Below are positions 27,283 to 37,283 of a DNA stretch of 40,700 nucleotides, in pieces. Made by a program: the position numbers and the translations under genes. The notes beneath the pieces are model-generated. The model was not told the DNA's origin. It searched no databases and saw only the letters and a list, made by a program, of their open reading frames with translations. The DNA comes from Acetobacteraceae bacterium. GTDB taxonomy: Bacteria; Pseudomonadota; Alphaproteobacteria; Acetobacterales; Acetobacteraceae. Positions within the stretch are counted from its first letter, which is position 1; the number at the start of each line of letters is the position of its first letter. Location of the stretch: contig PLFB01000129.1 of NCBI GenBank assembly GCA_003137135.1, forward strand, positions 43,707-84,406, in the 5' to 3' direction.

Positions 27283-28502
27283 GAGAGTTTCAGCGGCATC
27301 GACCGCAAGCCGCGTTCCTTCGGTCCGCCGACGATGTCAGGCCAGAAATCCGCATCCGCCAGGTGCAAACCTGGAAAACGCGTCACCACCTCCTGCACCA
27401 CAATTTTTGCGGTCATCTTGGCCAGGAGCGAGCCGATGCAGTGATGGAACCCATGGCCAAAGGAAACCAAGTCCTGCGGCTTGCGCGTGATGTCAAAAAC
27501 CGTCGGGTTCTCGAAGATCGTCGGGTCATAATTCGGCGCCGAGCTGATCAGGTGGATCGGCATGTTTTCAAAAAATCGCAGGCCGGCATATTCAAAATCC
27601 TGCGTTGCCCAGCGCAATGTCGTCCAGGCATTGGTATCCAGCCGCACCGATTCCGCAACCGCCGCCGGCACCAGCGAGAGATCATTTTGCAGTAGCTTGA
27701 GCTGGGCCGGATCCCGGCAGAGACGCCAGAGCGTGTAGGATGCGGTGTTCTGAATGCCGCCAAACCCTGCAGTAAACAGCACCAGCATCGTCGCGAACAT
27801 CTCCTCGGTGGAAACCCGCCCTTCCTGCTCGCCGGCCGCGACGATCTTGCCGATCACGTCGTCTTTCGGCGCCCGCCGCCGCGCCTCGATCAACTGCCCG
27901 CAATATTTATAGCCCTCATCCCACGCGTCCAGATAATCCTGTGGCGGCCCCTCGCCCGGCGCAAGATTGTTGAATGCCGCCATGCCCCGCGCAATGCGAA
28001 CGAAAATCGGCCAGACATCCTCCTCCAGATCAAGGCAGAGGCCGAGCAGGATGTACGCAGCAAGCGGATGCGTCAAATCCGTCACGACATCGAACTCCAC
28101 ACCTTTTTCGGCAGCGATGCCGAGCCGTGCCGAAACGAAATCCTGAATCTGGGTTTCCATGGTTGCCAGCTTGCGGGCGGAAAACGCCGGCGCCATCAGC
28201 CGCCGCAGGCGTATCTGCGTCGGCGGGTCGCTATCGGTGATAATTGGCAGACCGCGATAGTAATAAAATTTTTCCATGCCCGGCCATTTGCGCTTGCTGC
28301 TGGAAAAACGCTGGTAGTCTTCATAAGCCGGTTTCTGGTCCTCATAGCGCGTCATCACCGCCTGCGGCAGCCCCGCCACCATCACGTAGAACGGCGCCCG
28401 CCGCGACCACTCGACCAGATACGCTTCAGGGTGCCGTTTCACATCGCCGAACAAATCGGCATCCACCACTTTGGCCTCATCGAAGCTAAACCCGTCGGGC
28501 AT
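27279..28502 (-). CDS. Cytochrome P450 (P450-2)
   Basis: Heme motif VSFGHGFHHCIGSLLAKM, K-helix ESVR, PPTQIRLRRLMAPAFSARKL. Confidence 0.96.
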   Translation of the reverse strand: MPDGFSFDEAKVVDADLFGDVKRHPEAYLVEWSRRAPFYVMVAGLPQAVMTRYEDQKPAYEDYQRFSSSKRKWPGMEKFYYYRGLPIITDSDPPTQIRLRRLMAPAFSARKLATMETQIQDFVSARLGIAAEKGVEFDVVTDLTHPLAAYILLGLCLDLEEDVWPIFVRIARGMAAFNNLAPGEGPPQDYLDAWDEGYKYCGQLIEARRRAPKDDVIGKIVAAGEQEGRVSTEEMFATMLVLFTAGFGGIQNTASYTLWRLCRDPAQLKLLQNDLSLVPAAVAESVRLDTNAWTTLRWATQDFEYAGLRFFENMPIHLISSAPNYDPTIFENPTVFDITRKPQDLVSFGHGFHHCIGSLLAKMTAKIVVQEVVTRFPGLHLADADFWPDIVGGPKERGLRSMPLKLS

Positions 28503-28762
28503 GAATCGTGTTTCCTAATTTCATCAGCGTTGCACCACGAAAAAGCCCCGGGCAGAACCAGAATTTTGCGGATTCGAATAGCAGATTTTTGTCTGGTCGT
28601 GTTCACTGGCCGCCCTATTTTTTCTCAATATGTTATGCAATCGGCGCGCTTTTACCGCTACCCTTTAATAATCGTGTGTCACGCCGTCGCGTCCCCACAT
28701 TGCTCCGCCTTTGCCCGCTGCACCTGAGCGGCTATTGAAAAACTGATGAGATACGGAGGAAA

Positions 28763-29710
28763 ATGGAAATGATGAAAGCGGTGCTGGTTCATGAATACGG
28801 CAATCCGGCCGCCATGCGCGTCGAACAAACTGGCATACCCAAGCTCCAGCCCGACGAAATTCTGGTCCGCGTGAACGCGGCCAGCGTCAACCCCGTGGAT
28901 TGGAAGGTCTGTGACGGCATGTTGAAAGACAAACTGCCGATGGCGATGCCGTTCATCCCCGGCGGGGATTTTTCCGGAACGGTCGCCGCAACGGGCAGCG
29001 AGGCCGCCGGCGTCACGATCGGCATGGCGGTTTTCGGCATGACGAGCACACCGGGTTACCGCGCCGGCGCCTTCGCGCAATTCGTCGCCGTAAACGCGAA
29101 CCATGTGGCCGCCAAACCCAAAACCCTAAGCCATGAGGAAGCCGCCGGCGTGCCACTCGCAGCTCTCACCGCCTGGCAGGCCGTGTTCGACCGCGCCGGC
29201 CTGCGCGCCGGGCAAAAAATTCTGATCCATGCCGGCGCAGGCGGCGTCGGCAGCTTTGCCATCCAGTTCGCACGCGCGGCCGGGGCCATCATCACCACCA
29301 CAACCTCGGCGGCGAATACGGGCTACGTCCGCGCCCTCGGGGCCGATGAAGTCATCGACTACCGGGCGCAAAATTTTGGAGATGTCGGGCGGAATTTCGA
29401 CGCCGTCATCGACCTCATCGGCGGCGAAACGCAGGAACGCTCCTACGCCGTGCTGCGGCCCGGCGGCGTTCTGGTAAATGCGTGGGGCGCGATCATGCAG
29501 GACAAGGCAGAAGCCGCCGGCGTGCGCGGCGTCAAGGTCGCGGTCGAGCCGGATGCCAATCAGCTAAGCAAAATTGCCGAACTGATCGATGCGGCCAAGG
29601 TTCGCGTCGCAGTCGCCAAAGTTTTCCCGCTGGCCGATTGCGCCGCGGCACTTGATGAGAGCCGCACGGGCCATGTGCGGGGCAAGATTGTTTTGACGTT
29701 GGAAAGTTAA
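28763..29710 (+). CDS. NADP-dependent MDR oxidoreductase (quinone oxidoreductase-like)
   Basis: VNPVDWKVCDG, IPGGDFSGTVAATG, ILIHAGAGGVGSFAIQFARAAGA. Confidence 0.93.
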   Translation: MEMMKAVLVHEYGNPAAMRVEQTGIPKLQPDEILVRVNAASVNPVDWKVCDGMLKDKLPMAMPFIPGGDFSGTVAATGSEAAGVTIGMAVFGMTSTPGYRAGAFAQFVAVNANHVAAKPKTLSHEEAAGVPLAALTAWQAVFDRAGLRAGQKILIHAGAGGVGSFAIQFARAAGAIITTTTSAANTGYVRALGADEVIDYRAQNFGDVGRNFDAVIDLIGGETQERSYAVLRPGGVLVNAWGAIMQDKAEAAGVRGVKVAVEPDANQLSKIAELIDAAKVRVAVAKVFPLADCAAALDESRTGHVRGKIVLTLES

Positions 29711-29712
29711 GC

Positions 29713-30747
29713 TTACAATCCTGGCACCAGCACGGCGCGCCCGCGCAACCGGCCACTATCCAAACGTTCATAAGCATTCAAAACGTTTTCAAAACTGACT
29801 TTTTCCACATCCGGCTTGATCAGACCGGATTGCGCAAGTTCCAGCACTTCATACAGCTCGTCCAGCGTACCGGCATAAGGAACCGTCACGGAAGAATCGC
29901 GCGCCATCTCATGAAACCGCACCTGCAGCGTGCCGCCCGCAACACCGATGATTTTCAGCTCACCGCGCCGGCCCAGGATTTTCGCGCCCAGCGCAAGCGT
30001 GACATCATTGCCCACCATATCCAGCACCAAAGCGGCACCCAGCCCGCCGGTGATGGATTTAATGCGTTCCGCCGCCTCGGGCCCGGCGAGCACGGTTTCA
30101 TGCGCGCCCAATTCCCGCGCATGTTGCAGCTTATCCGCATTGTTATCCACGGCGATGATCCGGGCAGGCGTTAGCGCGCGGAGAATTTGAATCGCGATAT
30201 GCCCCAGCCCGCCAATGCCGATAAGCACGGCGGAACTCCCCGGCGCCAGCCGCGCGTTAGAATCCTTGATGGCATGATAGGTCGTCAGCCCCGCGCACAT
30301 CAGCGGCGCGGTGGCCACGGGGTCAAGGCTGCCGAGTGCCACGAGATGCCGCGGGTCATCCACCAATATGTAATCCGCCATGCCGCCGTCATGTCCGGCG
30401 CCGGGACCTGCGAATTGCTGCTCACAGATATTCTCATGCCCATGCGCGCAGCGCGCGCAATGCCCGCAGCCCCACGGAAAATACAGCGCATAGGCATCCC
30501 CTTCGCGCAATTTGCTCACGCCGGACCCGACCGCGTCAATCCATCCCGTCGGCTCATGGCCCAGCGTCAGCGGCAGCGGAAAATACGAAGGCTTTGCATG
30601 AATGACCGAAAGGTCCGAATGGCAAAGGCCGGAGCCGGCAGTCCGCAGCCGCACCTGGCCGGGGCCCGGTTCGGGGACCGGCACTTCGCGGATCACCGGC
30701 ATCTCGCCCGCTTCCACCACCTGCAGCGCGCGCATGGTTTTGCTCAT
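29713..30747 (-). CDS. Zinc-dependent NAD(P) alcohol dehydrogenase
   Basis: GLCHSDLSVI, LGHEPTGWIDAVGSGV, structural-Zn CGHCARCAHGHENIC, IGIGGLGHIAIQIL. Confidence 0.94.
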   Translation of the reverse strand: MSKTMRALQVVEAGEMPVIREVPVPEPGPGQVRLRTAGSGLCHSDLSVIHAKPSYFPLPLTLGHEPTGWIDAVGSGVSKLREGDAYALYFPWGCGHCARCAHGHENICEQQFAGPGAGHDGGMADYILVDDPRHLVALGSLDPVATAPLMCAGLTTYHAIKDSNARLAPGSSAVLIGIGGLGHIAIQILRALTPARIIAVDNNADKLQHARELGAHETVLAGPEAAERIKSITGGLGAALVLDMVGNDVTLALGAKILGRRGELKIIGVAGGTLQVRFHEMARDSSVTVPYAGTLDELYEVLELAQSGLIKPDVEKVSFENVLNAYERLDSGRLRGRAVLVPGL

Positions 30748-30771
30748 TTAACGAATTCCCTGTTAGTCAAC

Positions 30772-32280
30772 TCAGCCAGTTACATCCACATACACAGTCT
30801 TCGTCTGCGTGTACGCATCCATCGAATGCGGTCCAAGCTCCCGCCCGTAACCGGACTGCTTGTAGCCGCCAAACCCGGAAATCGGATCAACCTTCAAATA
30901 CGTATTCACCCACACTGTGCCGGCCTTCAGCGCCCTCGCCACGCGGTGCGCGCGGCCGACATCCTTCGTCCACACCGCCGCGGCCAGGCCATAGACGGTG
31001 TCATTGCCCTGCAGCACCGCATCGTTTTCATCCTTGAACGGAATCGCCGCGGCGACCGGCCCAAAAACCTCCTCTTGCGCAATCCGCATCCCGTTCGTCA
31101 CACCAGTATACAGCGTCGGCTTTACAAAATACCCCTTGCCGCCGAGTGTGCCGGCGCCAACCGCAACATGCGCGCCATCGGCCTTGGCGACATCGAAATA
31201 CGATGTAACGCGCTCGAACTGTTCGGCCGAAACCACCGGCCCCATCGTTGTGGCGGGGTTGAACGGGTCGCCGACGGTGAAATGTGCCGTATAGGCGGCA
31301 ATTCGCGCCGCCACCTCGTCATAGATTTTCTCCTGGATAAAAATGCGCGTACCGGCAACGCAAATCTGGCCAGAGAGGAAACAGAACCCGCCGACGCTCG
31401 CCGCCACCGCCTTGTCGATATCGGCATCGGCAAAAATCACGTTCGGCGACTTGCCGCCCAGCTCCAGGCTGACGCGTTTTAAGTTTACCGCGGCGGCGCG
31501 CGTGATCATCTTGCCGACGGCGGTGGACCCGGTAAACGCCACCTTGTCGATATCCGGATGCTCGGAAATCGCCGCCCCGGCCGTCTCGCCAAACCCGGTC
31601 ACGATATTCACCACGCCCGGCGGAAATCCCGCTTCCAGAATCAGCTCGCCGAGCCGGATCGTCGAGAGTGGGGTCTGCTCGGCGGGTTTCAGGATGCAGG
31701 TATTCCCCGCCGCCAGCGCCGGCGCCAACTTCCAGCTGGCACTCGAAATCGGCCCGTTCCACGGCACAATCAGACCGCACACGCCCAGCGGCTCGCGCAG
31801 CGTATAGTTGAAGAAAGCCGCGTCCGACGGGTTGGTTTCGCCGTAAATTTTCGTGGCCCACCCAGCATAATATTCGAATGTCTGGGCGCTCGCCAGCATC
31901 TGGCCGCGCGTCATCGCCAGCGGCGTGCCATTATTAAGCGTCTCCAGCTGCGCCAGTTCTTCGGCATTCTCCGCAATCAGCCGGGACAGTTTTAGCAAAT
32001 ACCCGGCGCGCTGGTGCGGGCTAATCCCGGCCCAGTTCGGGTTCTCAAATGCCTTTCGCGCCGCCATTACCGCATCATCGATATCAGCCTTCGCGCCGGA
32101 AGCAGCATGGCCGATCACCTCCTCGGTCGCTGGATTGACAGCCGCAAAAGTCTCGCCCGAATGCGCCGCCACCCATTTCCCGCCGATCAGCAAGTGTTTC
32201 GCGCCGCCCGTCAGAAAGGCGCGTGCGCCCTCGCCAAGCTGCACTGCCGAAGCGGGGTTTTTGCCGGCATCGCCATCCAT
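30772..32280 (-). CDS. Aldehyde dehydrogenase family protein
   Basis: VPWNGPISSASWKLAPALAAGNTCILKPAEQTPL, FTGSTAVGK, ELGGKSPNVIFADAD, catalytic SGQICVAGTR. Confidence 0.96.
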   Translation of the reverse strand: MDGDAGKNPASAVQLGEGARAFLTGGAKHLLIGGKWVAAHSGETFAAVNPATEEVIGHAASGAKADIDDAVMAARKAFENPNWAGISPHQRAGYLLKLSRLIAENAEELAQLETLNNGTPLAMTRGQMLASAQTFEYYAGWATKIYGETNPSDAAFFNYTLREPLGVCGLIVPWNGPISSASWKLAPALAAGNTCILKPAEQTPLSTIRLGELILEAGFPPGVVNIVTGFGETAGAAISEHPDIDKVAFTGSTAVGKMITRAAAVNLKRVSLELGGKSPNVIFADADIDKAVAASVGGFCFLSGQICVAGTRIFIQEKIYDEVAARIAAYTAHFTVGDPFNPATTMGPVVSAEQFERVTSYFDVAKADGAHVAVGAGTLGGKGYFVKPTLYTGVTNGMRIAQEEVFGPVAAAIPFKDENDAVLQGNDTVYGLAAAVWTKDVGRAHRVARALKAGTVWVNTYLKVDPISGFGGYKQSGYGRELGPHSMDAYTQTKTVYVDVTG

Positions 32281-32412
32281 GGTTCGTCTCCTGGTTTATT
32301 TGCCCAGCTAAAGGCATGCAGTTCTGCTTTCAATGAACCACTCGTTGTCAGTTCAAGCGCGCCCAGGCGGCGCGCCACAAGCCACATTTTTGTATGCGAC
32401 AATGACGCAGCC

Positions 32413-33267
32413 TCATTCGAACAGCTTTATGACGCTTGACGTGTCCCATGCGCCGCCGCCTCGCGCCTGTAATTGCGCATAGCCGCCGCCCGCCAGGCCG
32501 AGTATCGGCAGGCTGGCGCCCAATGCCTCCGCCTCCGCCAGCGCCTGATTGATATTATTGATGGCGAGATCAACCGTGAAACTCGCCGGCAGATGCGCGC
32601 CGGAAACCATCGCCGGGCCCTTGTGTTCAAGCAGATAAGACCGGCTGGAGCCCGCCATCAACACCTCGATCAGCCGATCCATATCCAGCCCCGCGCGCTT
32701 ACCGAAGGCAAGCCCTTCGGCAAGCGCATGCCCCATGCCAACGCCGCAAATCACATTCACCAGCTTCGTCATATGCCCGGCGCCCACCGGCCCCATATGG
32801 CGGATCGTGCCGGCATAGCTTTGCATCATCGGCGCCGCCCGCGCGAAAACCCCGGCATCGCCGCCGGCCATGATGCCGAGATTGCCGGCAACCGCCCCCG
32901 GCACACCGCCGGTGACAGGCGCGTCCAGAACCCCAACGCCGCGCGAATGTGCCTCGGCAGCCAGTTCGCGCGCAAACCCCGGCGTCCCGGTTGCGTGATC
33001 AACCAAAATAGCGCCCTCACGCAGATGCGGCAGAATGTCACCGGCGATCCCGCGCGTCACGGCGATATCGGCAAGGCAGGTGAAGACGATCTCTGCTCCC
33101 GCCACGGCATCCAACGCCGTATCTGCAAGGCGGCCGTTATATTCGCGCCGCCATCGCAAGGCGGTCTCGTGAGTTCTGTTATAAACCGTAAGCTCGTGGC
33201 CCGCCCGCGCCAGGTGCCCGGCCATCGGAAACCCCATTTTGCCGAGACCAATGAAAGCGGCCTTCAT
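32413..33267 (-). CDS. NAD(P)-dependent beta-hydroxyacid dehydrogenase (3-hydroxyisobutyrate dehydrogenase-like)
   Basis: AAFIGLGKMGFPMAGHLARAGHELTVYNRT, DAPVTGGVPGAVAG, GAGHMTKLVNV. Confidence 0.94.
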   Translation of the reverse strand: MKAAFIGLGKMGFPMAGHLARAGHELTVYNRTHETALRWRREYNGRLADTALDAVAGAEIVFTCLADIAVTRGIAGDILPHLREGAILVDHATGTPGFARELAAEAHSRGVGVLDAPVTGGVPGAVAGNLGIMAGGDAGVFARAAPMMQSYAGTIRHMGPVGAGHMTKLVNVICGVGMGHALAEGLAFGKRAGLDMDRLIEVLMAGSSRSYLLEHKGPAMVSGAHLPASFTVDLAINNINQALAEAEALGASLPILGLAGGGYAQLQARGGGAWDTSSVIKLFE

Positions 33268-34425
33268 CTACCGTAAGGCCCGGAAAAATTCGCGCAAATC
33301 CTGCACCAGAATTTCGGGCTCCTCCATCGGCACAAAATGCCCGCCGGTCTGCGCCACATTCCAGCGTTTCAAATTATAATACCGTTCCGCCCAGCGCCGT
33401 GGCAGCTTCACGATATCCTTCTCGAACAGCAACACCGCGGTGGGCGCCTCAACCACAGGCTGGCGGTCATGGGACGGTACCCACGGGTTGCGTTTGGCCT
33501 CCGCGTAAAACCGTGCCGAGGTGCCCATACTCTGCGTCACCCAGTACAAGGTCATCGTTGTACACAAATCATCCTTGCTGAAGCGCCGCTCAATCTCGCC
33601 ACCGCAATCACTCCAGCGCCGGCGTTTTTCCAGAATCCAGGCGCAAAGCCCAGCCGGCGAATCGTTCAGCCCATAGGCAAGGGTTTGCGGTTTCGTGCTC
33701 TGCAGGCGCGAATACGCGCTTTCCTGTTCCAAAAACGCCGCATTGCCGGCTGCCCAGCCCTCCTCGCCCGGCCCGAACATCGACGCATCGGGCATGTTGC
33801 CGCTGATCATGCCCAAAGGCCCGGCCAGGTGCACATGAACACCCAGCGTCTTCGCGGCGTACTTATGACCAAGCTGCGCGGTGACGAACGCGCCAAAATC
33901 CCCGCCCTGCGCCGCAAATTTTTCGTAACCCAGGCGCTGCATCAGGCTCACCCACATATCCGCCGTGCGCGAAAAATTCACGCCCGGCCTGGTCAGCGGC
34001 GTGGAAAATCCGAAGCCGGGCAGGGAGGGTATGATAACATCAAACGCGTCCGCCGCATCCCCGCCAAACGCAGCCGGGTCTGTCAACGGCCGAATCACTT
34101 TCTGCAAATCCCAGAACGTCCACGGCCAGCCATGCGACATGATCAGCGGCATCGGCTTCGGCCCGCGCCCGCGTTCATGGATGAAATGAATCGGCAGTTC
34201 GTCAATCACGGTCCGAAAATGCGAAAAGTCGTTCATCGCCCGCTCATGCATCCGCCAATCATAGTCTGCCGCCCAATATCGCAAAAGCTCCTGCAAATAA
34301 GCGCCGTTCGTGCCATACTCCCAGCCATCATTGCCAAAATCCGCCGCCAGCCGCGTGCGCCGCAACCGCGATTTCAAATCATCCAGCACCTCATCCGCAA
34401 TATCGATCCTGAACGGTTCGATCAT
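33268..34425 (-). CDS. Epoxide hydrolase, EHN-domain alpha/beta hydrolase (copy 1)
   Basis: LPIHFIHERGRGPKPMPLIMSHGWPWTFWD, AQGGDFGAFVTAQLG nucleophile Asp, QTGGHFVPMEEPE. Confidence 0.93.
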   Translation of the reverse strand: MIEPFRIDIADEVLDDLKSRLRRTRLAADFGNDGWEYGTNGAYLQELLRYWAADYDWRMHERAMNDFSHFRTVIDELPIHFIHERGRGPKPMPLIMSHGWPWTFWDLQKVIRPLTDPAAFGGDAADAFDVIIPSLPGFGFSTPLTRPGVNFSRTADMWVSLMQRLGYEKFAAQGGDFGAFVTAQLGHKYAAKTLGVHVHLAGPLGMISGNMPDASMFGPGEEGWAAGNAAFLEQESAYSRLQSTKPQTLAYGLNDSPAGLCAWILEKRRRWSDCGGEIERRFSKDDLCTTMTLYWVTQSMGTSARFYAEAKRNPWVPSHDRQPVVEAPTAVLLFEKDIVKLPRRWAERYYNLKRWNVAQTGGHFVPMEEPEILVQDLREFFRALR

Positions 34426-34427
34426 CG

Positions 34428-35594
34428 TCAGCGCCGGAACGGCCGGAAAAACGCCCTGATATCCTCGGCCAGCGCGCGCGGCTGTTCCATCGCCGCAAAA
34501 TGCCCGCCGCGTGGCATTTCCGTCCAGCGTTGCACATCATAAACCCGCTCCACCCATTCACGCGGCGGCACCGCAACTTCGCCGGGGAAGGAAGCAAATC
34601 CAAGCGGCGGCAGAATGCGTTCGCCGGCGCGAAACATCAGCGGCGTCGCCTGCGCCTCCTTGTAAAGCCGGATGGCGGAGGTAATCGTTTCCGTAAACCA
34701 ATAAACCGAAACATTCGTCAGCAACGCGTCCAGCGGAACCACCGATTCAATATCCCCGTCACAATCTGCAAGCATACGGAACTTATCAATCAGCCACGCC
34801 GCCAGCCCCACGGGCGAATCATTCAGCCCGTAGCCGAGCGTCTGCGGCCGCGACGCATGAATCCCGGTATGCGTACTCGCCCCATGCGCCGCCTGCGCCG
34901 CCATCCGCGCGCAAAACGCCATTTCTGCCTCCGTGAGCGCCGGGTCCGCCCCGCCCACCGGCGGCTGAAGCGAGCCGGGAATCCAATTCAAATGAATGCC
35001 GCTCACCCGCTCAGGGAATAATCTGGCCAGCCACGTCGAAACAGTCGCCCCCCAGTCACCGCCCTGCACCCCGTATGCCTGGTATCCCAGCCGCGCCATC
35101 AGCGCCGCATAAATCTCCGCCATGACCAGCGGTGTCATGCCCGGCGCCACCGGCCGGTCCGAAAACCCATAGCCCGGCATCGAAGGCACGATCACATCAA
35201 ACGCATCCCGCGCATCGCCGCCAAACCGCGCCGGATCGGCCAGCAGCGGCACAATGTCCAGCATCTCGACAAAGGATCCCGGCCAGCCATGCGAAATGAT
35301 CACCGGCATCGGCGCTGGCCCCACGCCCCGTTCATGAATGAAATGAATAGCCCCGCCGTTTATTTCAGTCTTGAACTGTGCCAGCCGGTTGATGCCCGCT
35401 TCCGCCGCGCGCCAGTTAAACCCCTCGCGCCAGTAATCCGTCATCCGCCGCAGCGTCGTCATGTCGGCGCCATAGGCCCAGGGTTCCGCCGCAAGCTCAT
35501 CCGGCCATCGCGCCGCCGTCAGCCGCCGGCGCAAATCGTCCAGCGAGGAGCCTTCAATATGGACGGAGAATGGCGTGACCGGGACGTGTTCCAT
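34428..35594 (-). CDS. Epoxide hydrolase, EHN-domain alpha/beta hydrolase (copy 2)
   Basis: AIHFIHERGVGPAPMPVIISHGWPGSFVEMLD, VQGGDWGATVSTWLA, RGGHFAAMEQPR. Confidence 0.94.
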   Translation of the reverse strand: MEHVPVTPFSVHIEGSSLDDLRRRLTAARWPDELAAEPWAYGADMTTLRRMTDYWREGFNWRAAEAGINRLAQFKTEINGGAIHFIHERGVGPAPMPVIISHGWPGSFVEMLDIVPLLADPARFGGDARDAFDVIVPSMPGYGFSDRPVAPGMTPLVMAEIYAALMARLGYQAYGVQGGDWGATVSTWLARLFPERVSGIHLNWIPGSLQPPVGGADPALTEAEMAFCARMAAQAAHGASTHTGIHASRPQTLGYGLNDSPVGLAAWLIDKFRMLADCDGDIESVVPLDALLTNVSVYWFTETITSAIRLYKEAQATPLMFRAGERILPPLGFASFPGEVAVPPREWVERVYDVQRWTEMPRGGHFAAMEQPRALAEDIRAFFRPFRR

Positions 35595-35750
35595 TTTTTT
35601 CAGAACCTAGCATGCGAGGCCGCCGCGAACCTGCAAACCATATTTTGGCATGTCGCCGTGACCGCGCCATTTCCGTCATGCCAGGCGCAGAAAATTTCGG
35701 TTGCGGCACGGCCGCTGCCGCGTGACTGAATATACCGGCCAGGAAACAGC

Positions 35751-36506
35751 ATGTTCGACTTTACAGGCAAACGCGTCATCATAACCGGCGGCAGCCGCGG
35801 CATCGGCCGCGCCATCGCCCTCGGCTTCGCCCGCGCCGGCGCCGCCGTTTCCATCTGCGCGCGAGACGCCGCCGCGCTGGAAGCCACCCGGCAGGACCTC
35901 GCCCACCACGCCACCGCCCACGCCGCCACCTGCGATCTCTCCAACGCCGAAGCCATCACGCACTACATTGCGGAGGCCGCCGCCGCACTCGGCGGCATCG
36001 ATATTCTGGTCAACAACGCCTCCGGCTTCGGCCGCGCGGATGACGAGTCCGGCTGGCATACCGCCTTCAATGTCGACCTGATGGCGCTTATCCGTGCCTC
36101 CCACGCCGCCGAACCCTGGCTGGAACGCGCCGCGCCGCACGGGGTCATCATCAATATCGGCTCCACCGCGGCCACCCGACCCTCGACAAAAGCCCCCGCC
36201 TACGGCGCCATCAAAGCCGCGATAAAATACCACACCGCCACCCAGGCCGCCCTGCTCGCCAAGCGCAACATCAGGGTAAACTCCATTGCCCCTGGCTCCG
36301 TCACGGCACCCGGCCATTTCTGGGAAACCCGCAAAGCCGCCGGCGACCCGTCATACCAGGAGGCCATCGCCACGATACCCGCCGGCCGCCTCGGCGAAGC
36401 GGACGAAATCGCCGACACGGTGCTCTTCATGGCCTCCCCCGCCGCACGCTGGGTTTACGGCCAGACCTTGATCGTCGATGGCGGCCAGACCTTGTTCGGT
36501 GGATAA
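35751..36506 (+). CDS. SDR family oxidoreductase
   Basis: ITGGSRGIGRAIALGFARAGA, NNASGFG, YGAIK, VYGQTLIVDGG. Confidence 0.92.
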   Translation: MFDFTGKRVIITGGSRGIGRAIALGFARAGAAVSICARDAAALEATRQDLAHHATAHAATCDLSNAEAITHYIAEAAAALGGIDILVNNASGFGRADDESGWHTAFNVDLMALIRASHAAEPWLERAAPHGVIINIGSTAATRPSTKAPAYGAIKAAIKYHTATQAALLAKRNIRVNSIAPGSVTAPGHFWETRKAAGDPSYQEAIATIPAGRLGEADEIADTVLFMASPAARWVYGQTLIVDGGQTLFGG

Positions 36507-36512
36507 CGCACC

Positions 36513-37283
36513 ATGACCGAGGCCAGAATTCTCACCGAGACACGCGGCGCCACATTGATCGTCACCATCAGCCGCCCGGACCGTCGCAACGCAATGGATG
36601 CCGCGGCGGCTCACGAAATCGAACGCGCCTGGGACCGGCTGGACGACGATCCCACCCTGCTTGCCGGCATCATTACCGGCGCGGGTGGCGTCTTTTCCGC
36701 CGGCGCGGATTTGAAAGCCGCGGCTTCAGGCCAGCCCCCGGCGCGCACCGCCAAACGCGGCTTCTTCGGCACCATAAGCCAGCCGCCGCAAAAACCCATT
36801 CTCGCGGCGGTCGAAGGCGACGCATTCGGCGGCGGCTTCGAACTCGCTTTGGCCTGCGACCTCATCATCGCCTCGCAAAGTGCGAGGTTCTGCCTGCCCG
36901 AATGCCGCCGCGGCGTGCTGGCGGTTGCTGGCGGCGCCGTGCGCCTGCCTACCAAAATCCCCGTCAACATCGCGATGGAAATGGCCCTGACCGGCGCTCC
37001 CCAGCCCGCCGCAAGGCTTTACGCCCTTGGCCTCATCAACGTGCTTTGCGCGCCAGGCGAAGCACTCGCCACGGCCCTCAGCCTCGCCAACACCATCGCC
37101 GCCAACGCCCCGCTCGCGGTCGCCGCCGCCAAGCGCGTGGTCCAGGCCGCCGCTGCCTCAAGCGAGTCCGCCGGCTGGACGCGGCAACAGCCGGAATGGG
37201 ACCATTTGCGTGGCAGCGCCGACTACCACGAAGGCATCGCCGCCTTCGCCGAAAAGCGCCCCCCGCAATGGCGCGGCCAATGA
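36513..37283 (+). CDS. Enoyl-CoA hydratase/isomerase (crotonase) family protein
   Basis: VTISRPDRRNAMDAAA, GAGGVFSAGADLKA, VEGDAFGGGFELALACDLIIAS, IAMEMALTG. Confidence 0.94.
   Translation: MTEARILTETRGATLIVTISRPDRRNAMDAAAAHEIERAWDRLDDDPTLLAGIITGAGGVFSAGADLKAAASGQPPARTAKRGFFGTISQPPQKPILAAVEGDAFGGGFELALACDLIIASQSARFCLPECRRGVLAVAGGAVRLPTKIPVNIAMEMALTGAPQPAARLYALGLINVLCAPGEALATALSLANTIAANAPLAVAAAKRVVQAAAASSESAGWTRQQPEWDHLRGSADYHEGIAAFAEKRPPQWRGQ

Noticed and set aside
30187-31482. 431-aa + strand ORF antisense to the alcohol dehydrogenase and ALDH
   Set aside because: Antisense shadow ORF in high-GC DNA; low-complexity Arg/His/Ala-rich translation and full overlap with convincingly coding genes.
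32357-32375. GCGCGCC-caggc-GGCGCGC hairpin between the beta-HAD dehydrogenase and ALDH genes
   Set aside because: A GC-only 7-bp stem is expected fairly often in this composition; no T-tract, so not claimed as a terminator.
33337-34542. 401-aa + strand ORF antisense to the epoxide hydrolases
   Set aside because: Same reason: no recognisable domain, and the opposite strand has full catalytic motifs.
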